Shown piece after piece: positions 6,481 to 10,569 of a DNA stretch of 10,569 bases. Source of the stretch: Acidimicrobiales bacterium (GTDB lineage: Bacteria; Actinomycetota; Acidimicrobiia; Acidimicrobiales; CADCSY01). Where the stretch lies: contig JAUJLZ010000046.1 of NCBI GenBank assembly GCA_030447125.1, positions 1 through 10,569 of the forward strand. Reading direction: 5' to 3'. The translations under genes were made by a program, and so were the position numbers. Position 1 is the first letter of the stretch; every line of letters starts with the position of its first letter. Under the pieces are notes generated by a model. That model was not told the DNA's origin and made no database searches. It saw only the letters and a list, made by a program, of their open reading frames with translations.

Positions 6481-7340
6481 CCCTCCTGCCGTCGCGTCCA
6501 GAACCCGAGACGGTACCAGTGGGAGCCTACGGGCTCACCTTCCCCGGTCCCGTCGCCGCCCTGGCGAGAAGCCTGCTGCTGCCGGCCCAGGAGGGGTGGC
6601 CTGAGGTGGAGCTGTGTTGGGCACCGCCGTCGTCCGACCTCCCCGCCGTGGGCTTCTTCGCCCCCGACGAGGCCCTCATACCGCTCCTGGACGGCGGGCA
6701 CATGATACTGGACCGTGTCAGGCGCATCGCCCGCTTCTGCAAGCGTGAGGCGCCCGAGGCCCACCAGGTGGCCCACCCGTGCCTGAGCACGGCCAGCCGC
6801 CTCTTCGCCCGCTGGGACGGCCGACTGCCGTTCCACGCCAGCGCGGTCGTCGCCGACGGCGCCGCCTGGGGGGTGCTCGGGTCCAAGGAAGCGGGCAAAA
6901 GCACCACCGTCGCCTGGTTGGCCGAGGCCGGCTACGGCGTGTTGTCCGACGATCTCCTGGTGCTCGACGGCCGCACGGCCCTGGCCGGGCCGAGGATCAT
7001 CGATCTCCGCCCCCCCGCGGCCGAGCACCTGGGTCGGGAGCGGCTGGTGGTAGTGCGCAAGGGAGAGCGCTTTCGCCTCGTCATTCCCGACGTGGCTCCC
7101 GAGGTTCCCTTCGCCGGCTTCCTGGTGCTGGCGGTGGGCGAGGAGGTGTCGATCGAGCGGGTGCCATTGGCCGATCGGCTGGACATCCTGCGCCTCCACC
7201 TCGTTCTCCGGCAGCTGGGTGTGCCCGCGTCGGCGTTGCTCGAACTCGTCAGCATGCCCATGTGGCGGGTGCACCGTTCACGGGATTGGGCCCACCTCCC
7301 GCGGCTGATCGACCGCCTGTCCGAGACCATCGCGGCCTGA
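6453..7340 (+). CDS. lasK: HPr-kinase-like lasso peptide kinase (LasK-type)
   Basis: A 295-residue protein of the HprK/P-loop kinase-like family found in lasso and PqqD-linked gene sets. Characterised LasK enzymes (for example in the paeninodin pathway) phosphorylate the C-terminal Ser side chain of the precursor. Here LPFHASAVV (126-133) precedes the Walker A loop GSKEAGKST (143-151), followed by LSDD (164-167), matching the 'HA-sav...G-GKS...sDD' layout. The HPr-recognition tail of true HprK is not seen. The start is ambiguous. TTG 6453 follows a -10-like TAGCGT, whereas GTG 6519 would begin MGAYGLTF, where family similarity seems to start, and would avoid most of the overlap with the ATPase gene. 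The 3' end overlaps lasB2 tail to tail by 63 bases. The substrate is inferred to be the C-terminal Thr of LasA. Confidence 0.78.
   Translation: MDASSTFPTPLLPSRPEPETVPVGAYGLTFPGPVAALARSLLLPAQEGWPEVELCWAPPSSDLPAVGFFAPDEALIPLLDGGHMILDRVRRIARFCKREAPEAHQVAHPCLSTASRLFARWDGRLPFHASAVVADGAAWGVLGSKEAGKSTTVAWLAEAGYGVLSDDLLVLDGRTALAGPRIIDLRPPAAEHLGRERLVVVRKGERFRLVIPDVAPEVPFAGFLVLAVGEEVSIERVPLADRLDILRLHLVLRQLGVPASALLELVSMPMWRVHRSRDWAHLPRLIDRLSETIAA
6510..6515 (-). promoter_or_regulatory. Putative -10 of the exporter-cyclase operon
   Basis: On the minus strand TACCGT (6515-6510) lies about 30 bases before the ATPase GTG, leaving a short leader that contains AGGAGGG. No clear -35 hexamer is seen; GTGAGC at 17 bases upstream is a poor match. 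It falls inside the 5' part of the divergent kinase gene. Confidence 0.3.
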
Positions 7341-7766
7341 GCCGTCGGCCATCGCGGCGGGCCCCTCGGAGGCGGATCCCCGAGTGGTGCCAGTTGGGAT
7401 AGCTGGGGCGGCAGGCGGCGGACGCCGGCTTAGCTCAGTGAAGCCACGGGACGCTCGGGCAGGCTCACCTTCGAGCCAAGCGTGGGCCTGGAAGCCCTCG
7501 CCCGGGGCAGTCACCCCGATGATGAGGTCGCGCGGCGTCCCGTGGGCGGCATCCCAGGCCTGGAGCACCGCCGAGCGGACCAGGCACGTCCGCCGGCGGA
7601 TCCTGAGGAGGGCGGCGACCCACCGCCGGTCACGTTGGGGAAGCGGGGGAGGCGGGGCCACCATGAGGTTTTCGAGGCCATGACTGGCGAGGTCACGGCG
7701 AACCTGGCGAGCGGTCCTCTCCGCCCACCAAAGGGCCAGCGGCGTGCTGAGCCCCACCCCGCTCAC
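7278..7766 (-). CDS. lasB2: Lasso peptide leader peptidase (LasB2, transglutaminase-like cysteine protease)
   Basis: A 162-residue protein of the Transglut_core3 (PF13471) family, which cuts the leader from LasA in complex with B1. The nucleophile is Cys61 in RRRTCLVRSAVLQAW and the catalytic His is His95 in GFQAHAWLEGE, preceded by IIGVTAP; this is the classic B2 layout. The acidic third triad residue is not obvious: the usual Asp shortly after HAW is absent and Glu99 or Glu101 are the nearest acids. GTG 7766 overlaps the lasB1 stop by four bases (7763-7766), so B1 and B2 are coupled. Residues from about 112 on (Pro/Gly/Ala-rich, no family similarity) form a tail of roughly 50 residues. Its last 21 codons run opposite the 3' end of lasK, which suggests loss of an original stop. 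Confidence 0.85.
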   Translation of the reverse strand: MSGVGLSTPLALWWAERTARQVRRDLASHGLENLMVAPPPPLPQRDRRWVAALLRIRRRTCLVRSAVLQAWDAAHGTPRDLIIGVTAPGEGFQAHAWLEGEPARASRGFTELSRRPPPAAPAIPTGTTRGSASEGPAAMADGSGRDGLGQAVDQPREVGPIP

Positions 7767-8077
7767 TGCTCGAGCAGGTCGCGCTGAGCCAGCATGGAGA
7801 CGAAAGCCTCCACGTCGGCCCGAGCCCGAACCTCGTCAACGGCGAACTCGGCGAGCAGGAGGGCGACGAGCTCGTCTTCGCCGGTTCCCCTGACGAGGGC
7901 GGGCCACAGCACCGCTCCGGCGGCGTTGATGGCCAGGTAGGTCGAACTGATCCGATCCAGCGCCACCACCTCGCCCTCGACTTCCCGCCAGTCCACCGCA
8001 TCCTCCCGCAAACGCAGCGATCTACCTGCCAGGCCTCCATCTCCGTCGTTCTCCTGGGCAGGGGTGGGCTGGGTCAC
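7763..8077 (-). CDS. lasB1: Lasso leader-binding RRE protein (LasB1, PqqD-like)
   Basis: A 104-residue PqqD-family protein. It binds the LasA leader (YxxP...G) and hands the substrate to B2 and probably LasC. The family core is plain: VDWREVEGEVVALDRISSTY (28-47) and LAINAAGAVLWPAL, then a helical half ending at LAQRDLLEQ. The first 18 residues are a loose polar extension. The frame is open to TTG 8137, but GTG 8077 is chosen because it leaves a near-normal PqqD length and sits six bases behind a TACCAT -10-like element, implying a leaderless mRNA. It is coupled to lasB2 through a GTGA overlap. PqqD-type RREs also serve other RiPP classes, but the B2 partner and lasso-type leader decide the call. 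Confidence 0.85.
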   Translation of the reverse strand: MTQPTPAQENDGDGGLAGRSLRLREDAVDWREVEGEVVALDRISSTYLAINAAGAVLWPALVRGTGEDELVALLLAEFAVDEVRARADVEAFVSMLAQRDLLEQ

Positions 8078-8083
8078 GGGATG

Positions 8084-8115
8084 ATGGTACCGGCCCTCGA
8101 CCGCCGCTCGAGTCG
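8084..8115 (-). promoter_or_regulatory. lasB1B2 promoter: CGACTCGA box plus TACCAT -10
   Basis: On the minus strand CGACTCGA (8115-8108) is followed after 18 bases by TACCAT (8089-8084) and, six bases later, by GTG 8077. The same 8-base box stands in the same role before the divergent nucleotidyltransferase gene. It could be a non-consensus -35 or an activator site. Confidence 0.45.
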
Positions 8116-8145
8116 GAAGCGGGCTCCGACCTACCAAGTTCCGTG

Positions 8146-8175
8146 CGACTCGAAAGCTTCGGAAGTCGTTAGCCT
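8146..8175 (+). promoter_or_regulatory. Nucleotidyltransferase promoter: CGACTCGA box plus TAGCCT -10
   Basis: CGACTCGA (8146-8153) is followed after 16 bases by TAGCCT (8170-8175), just upstream of the candidate GTG starts 8179 and 8185. With its copy at 8108-8115 it forms a perfect 8-base inverted repeat separated by 30 bases, centred in the divergent gap. Confidence 0.42.
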
Positions 8176-8178
8176 ACG

Positions 8179-9147
8179 GTGGCGGTGGACGACGTAGGAA
8201 CCAGCCGGGCCATGCTGGCGACGGTCAAGGGCCTGATGGTCGACCAAGCGGCCGCGCAGGTGATCGACGCCTTCCGCACCCATGGCGTGCGGGCCATCCT
8301 CCTCAAGGGGGCCTCCTTCGCCCGCTGGTTGTATGACGACGGTGGCTCCCGGTCCTACGTCGACGTCGACCTCCTGGTGGCACCCGGTCAGCTGACCCTG
8401 GCCGGCGAGGTGCTCGCCGATCTGGGTTACGTGCTGCGCTGTGCCGGAGCGGTTGCCGGCGAGCAGGCTGACCACGCCACCAACTGGGACCGGCCGGGAT
8501 CACCCGCCATCGACCTGCACCACACCCTGTCCGGGCGCCTCGGCGCGCCGCCGGCGCGGTGCTGGGAGGTCATCTCGTCACTGGCGGCCCCGGCCCTCGT
8601 GGGAGGGAGCCCGGCTGAGGTGTTGGCGCCCGCCGCCCTCGCCCTACATGTGGTCCTCCACGCTGAGGCAGGCAGGCAGAAGACGCTCGACGACCTCGCC
8701 CGGGCCCTGTCCCGTTTGGAGATCGCCGAATGGCGAGCCGCCATGGGGCTCGCCGAGCTCCTCGACGGACTGCCCGCCTTTGGCGTCGGCCTGCGCCTCG
8801 TCCCCGAGGGAGCGGCCCTGGCCGACGAGCTCGATGTCCCCACAGAAGCCTCGGTCGAGCTGGTGATCCAGGCTTCCTCCACTCTCAAGCTGGCCCTCCC
8901 CTTCGACCGGGTCGCCCGAGCCCGTGGGCTGAGAGCCAAGGCCTCGCTGGTGGGGCGGGAGCTGGTTCCCACTCCGTCGTTCGTCCGGTTGTGGTTCCCT
9001 CCCGCCCGCCGGGGCCGACTCGGGTTGGTGGCCGGCTACCTCTACCGGCTGATGTGGGTGCCGTGGCAGGCCCCTCGGGGCCTTCGCTCGTGGTACCGGG
9101 CCCGACAGATCGCGGCCGCCACCAAGGACCGGCCGGGCTCGCCCTGA
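8179..9147 (+). CDS. Nucleotidyltransferase-family protein of the lasso locus (PF14907-like)
   Basis: A 322-residue member of the nucleotidyltransferase-fold family often found in lasso and PqqD/HprK-like gene sets. ILLKGASFARWLY (40-52) leads into RSYVDVDLLV (58-67), where Asp62 and Asp64 are the likely metal-binding pair of the 'R..-D-x-D-L' motif. IDLHHTLSG near 113-121 and ALHVVLHAEAG near 155-165 are further family marks. In the pseudomycoidin pathway, as I recall, a homologue is needed to add hexose to the kinase-made phosphate. A similar step here is inference. GTG 8179 is drawn. GTG 8185 is nine bases behind the TAGCCT -10 and is an equally likely leaderless start; no ribosome site decides. 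The basic C-terminus (last 60 residues) has a WFPPARRGRLGLV segment that may touch the membrane. Confidence 0.8.
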   Translation: MAVDDVGTSRAMLATVKGLMVDQAAAQVIDAFRTHGVRAILLKGASFARWLYDDGGSRSYVDVDLLVAPGQLTLAGEVLADLGYVLRCAGAVAGEQADHATNWDRPGSPAIDLHHTLSGRLGAPPARCWEVISSLAAPALVGGSPAEVLAPAALALHVVLHAEAGRQKTLDDLARALSRLEIAEWRAAMGLAELLDGLPAFGVGLRLVPEGAALADELDVPTEASVELVIQASSTLKLALPFDRVARARGLRAKASLVGRELVPTPSFVRLWFPPARRGRLGLVAGYLYRLMWVPWQAPRGLRSWYRARQIAAATKDRPGSP

Positions 9148-9156
9148 GGACAGGGC
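9141..9156 (+). terminator. Possible hairpin at the nucleotidyltransferase stop codon
   Basis: GCCCTG-AGGA-CAGGGC is a perfect six-base-pair stem with a four-base loop that includes the TGA stop. The nearest T-run (9177-9181) is 20 bases downstream, so it is not a standard intrinsic terminator. It lies in the 78-base gap between two converging genes. Confidence 0.3.
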
Positions 9157-9225
9157 TAGGCATCTTCTCTACCCCGTTTTTGAAGGCAACCGGAGAGGCT
9201 GATCTGGGTCCTTGGTGGCCCCCGA

Positions 9226-10569
9226 TCAACGTCGCTCGTACGCGCTAGCCCTGGGCATCCCCTTCTTCGTCCCATCGCCATTGCGCCCCGGCGCCTCCGC
9301 ATCGCTGGCCAGAACGTCGTCGTCGCCCCGGTAGTAGCCGTAGCCGTAGCCGAAGCCGTACAGGCCTTCCTCGTCGACGCCGTTGAGCACGGAGCCGATC
9401 AGCGGGGCGTCGACCTGTCGCAGGAGCTCCACCGCCCGGTGGTACTCCTTGCTGGTGGTCCGCCCCGCAGTGCCGACCAGGATGGTGGCATCCACCGCCC
9501 GGGAGAGCACCAGGCTGTCGGTCACGGGGAGCACGGGCGGGCTGTCGACCAGTACGACGTCGCACTCCGACCGCAGCGCAGTCAGCACCTCGGCTGTCCG
9601 CTGCGACGCGAGGAGCTCCGAGGGGTTGGGCGGCGGTGGGCCCGACGCCAGCAGGGCCAGCCCCGTCTGGGCCGGGATCTTCTGCAGCGAAGCCGAGAGG
9701 GGGATCTCGCCCAGGAGCACCGAGGTGAACCCCATGGTGTTGGTCAGGCCGAAGAACTCGTGCACTCGTGGGCGCCTGAGATCGCAGCATACGATGATGA
9801 CCCGCGCCCCTGAGTTCGCCAGTGCCACTCCCAGGTTGGCCAAGGTCGTGGTCTTGCCTTCAGACGCGTTGGGGCTCGTCAACTGGATGACCTGCACCGG
9901 CTGCTGCAAGCCGATGAACTGCACGGAGGTGCGCAGCGACCGGTAGGCCTCGGCGACCGACGACGACGGGTCGTCCAGCGAAACCACCTGGGGCCGGGTG
10001 CGATCCTTCCACTCGGCCAACACGGGGATGAGGGCGAGGGTGTTGAGGCCACCCGTCGCCCGTTCCAGCTCCTCCTTGCTCTTGACGGTGTCATCGAGCT
10101 TCTCCCGAAGGAACGCGAAGCCCACGCCGAGCATGAGCCCGACCACCAGGGCCAAGAGGCCGTTGCGGGCGGGCGTGGGTCGTACCGGTTCAGCCGGCTC
10201 CACGGCCCTGGACACCAGCCGGACGCCACCGGTCTCCGTCAGATTGCGAGCCAGCTGGAGCTGGTCGAGCTGGTTGGCGTAGCTCTCCCGGCGGGCCTGC
10301 AGTGCGGTGCGCTCGGCGCTCGTCTCCTTTTCGACGCGGGCCCGCTCGGCGGCGAGGGCCTGGCGGGATCCCGACTCGGCGGCGGCAATCTGGGCATCGA
10401 GGTCGGCCAGGGGCTGGTCGAGCGCCTGGATCTGCTGGTCGAACTCGTCCACCTTGATCTGCACCTGCTCGCCGGCCGCCAAGAGCTCGGCGATCAGTTG
10501 GTCTCGGCGAGTGTTGATGTAGGTCTCTGCGTAGACGTTGGCCGTGCGAGCCGCCTCGGCCGGCACCGT
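9226..10569 (-). CDS. Wzz/BY-kinase: polysaccharide co-polymerase fused to tyrosine autokinase (5' end outside window)
   Basis: The last 447 residues of a chain-length regulator of capsule or EPS synthesis; the frame runs off the right edge. In order: YAETYINTRRDQL, a long coiled coil of about 90 residues (Gln/Ala/Glu-rich), a Pro-containing stretch (EPVRPTPARNG), one membrane segment (NGLLALVVGLMLGVGFAF), then the cytoplasmic BY-kinase domain. That domain has EAYRSLRTSVQF, Walker A SPNASEGKTTT, Walker A' VIIVCCDLRRPRVHEFFGL (Cys-Cys-Asp where Asp-x-Asp is usual; the key Asp before LRRP is kept) and Walker B VVLVDSPPVLPV. The C-terminus bears a tyrosine cluster LYGFGYGYGYY, the usual autophosphorylation site that controls oligomer state and chain length. 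Wzz and kinase are fused in one chain, as often seen in actinomycetes and proteobacteria. It supports an EPS locus on both sides of the RiPP genes. Confidence 0.92.
   Translation of the reverse strand, partial: TVPAEAARTANVYAETYINTRRDQLIAELLAAGEQVQIKVDEFDQQIQALDQPLADLDAQIAAAESGSRQALAAERARVEKETSAERTALQARRESYANQLDQLQLARNLTETGGVRLVSRAVEPAEPVRPTPARNGLLALVVGLMLGVGFAFLREKLDDTVKSKEELERATGGLNTLALIPVLAEWKDRTRPQVVSLDDPSSSVAEAYRSLRTSVQFIGLQQPVQVIQLTSPNASEGKTTTLANLGVALANSGARVIIVCCDLRRPRVHEFFGLTNTMGFTSVLLGEIPLSASLQKIPAQTGLALLASGPPPPNPSELLASQRTAEVLTALRSECDVVLVDSPPVLPVTDSLVLSRAVDATILVGTAGRTTSKEYHRAVELLRQVDAPLIGSVLNGVDEEGLYGFGYGYGYYRGDDDVLASDAEAPGRNGDGTKKGMPRASAYERR
9334..9357 (-). repeat. Four-copy hexanucleotide repeat in the tyrosine cluster
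   Basis: On the + strand GTAGCC is repeated three times (9334-9351), followed by the one-mismatch copy GAAGCC (9352-9357). On the coding strand each unit is GGCTAC (Gly-Tyr), or GGCTTC (Gly-Phe) in the variant. Gain or loss of a unit keeps the frame and changes the number of tyrosines. Confidence 0.8.

Noticed and set aside
6141..7274. 377-codon open frame on the - strand
   Set aside because: It is antisense to lasK, then off-frame over the ATPase. Low-complexity product, no motif.
8078..8137. Longer LasB1 starting at TTG 8137
   Set aside because: The extra 20 residues have no family similarity and would cover the promoter box and -10 element, and no ribosome site precedes the TTG.
9157..9225. 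Intrinsic terminator for the BY-kinase gene in the convergent gap
   Set aside because: GGGCCACCAAGGACCC-like pairing near 9206-9222 has an internal mismatch and no T-run directly behind it, so it was not called.
1..10569. Insertion sequences, integrases, tRNA genes, CRISPR arrays
   Set aside because: No transposase or integrase motif, tRNA-like fold, or regularly spaced repeats were seen, so there is no direct mark of recent mobility.

Overview
This is a GC-rich window with GTG/TTG starts, start-overlapping genes and long meaningless open frames opposite real genes. It reads as chromosome of a high-GC actinomycete. The cyclase, the split ABC-2 exporter and the HTTM/DUF5819-like pair all look actinobacterial. 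An Acidimicrobiia-like source is possible but is only a guess.

Layout. The left edge (1-1670, +) holds the C-terminal end of a GT4 glycosyltransferase, translationally coupled to an O-antigen-ligase/Wzy-like polytopic membrane protein. The right edge (9226-10569, -) holds a Wzz/BY-kinase type chain-length regulator with a tyrosine cluster. Both ends therefore belong to an exopolysaccharide or capsule locus. A two-gene unit on the minus strand (3226-1712) encodes a single-pass DUF5819-like protein and an HTTM-domain membrane protein, both of unknown function.

Between these lies what I read as a complete lasso-peptide-type RiPP locus (3425-9147) in an unusual alternating-strand layout. An ABC ATPase, an ABC-2 permease and an asparagine-synthetase-like cyclase (LasC) form one minus-strand run with overlapping start/stop codons. 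A 37-residue precursor (LasA, 3425-3538 -) follows, with its own consensus-like promoter overlapping the lasC stop codon and a hairpin terminator behind it. An HPr-kinase-like LasK lies on the + strand. LasB1 (PqqD-like RRE) and LasB2 (transglutaminase-fold leader peptidase) lie on the - strand. A nucleotidyltransferase (PF14907-like) lies on the + strand and shares a divergent promoter region with lasB1.

Proposed working of the system: B1 binds the YxxP...G...LT leader of LasA, B2 cuts after the leader, LasC activates a side-chain carboxylate with ATP and closes a macrolactam, LasK may phosphorylate the C-terminal hydroxyl residue (here Thr), the nucleotidyltransferase may elaborate that phosphate, and the ABC-2 pair exports the product. 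The unexpected part is the precursor. Its leader is textbook, but the predicted core (Gln1, first acidic residue at position 10, no bulky plug residues) does not fit a canonical 7-9 residue lasso ring. LasC also lacks the N-terminal glutaminase-like domain. The product may therefore be a lasso-like RiPP of a new type tied to an exopolysaccharide locus.
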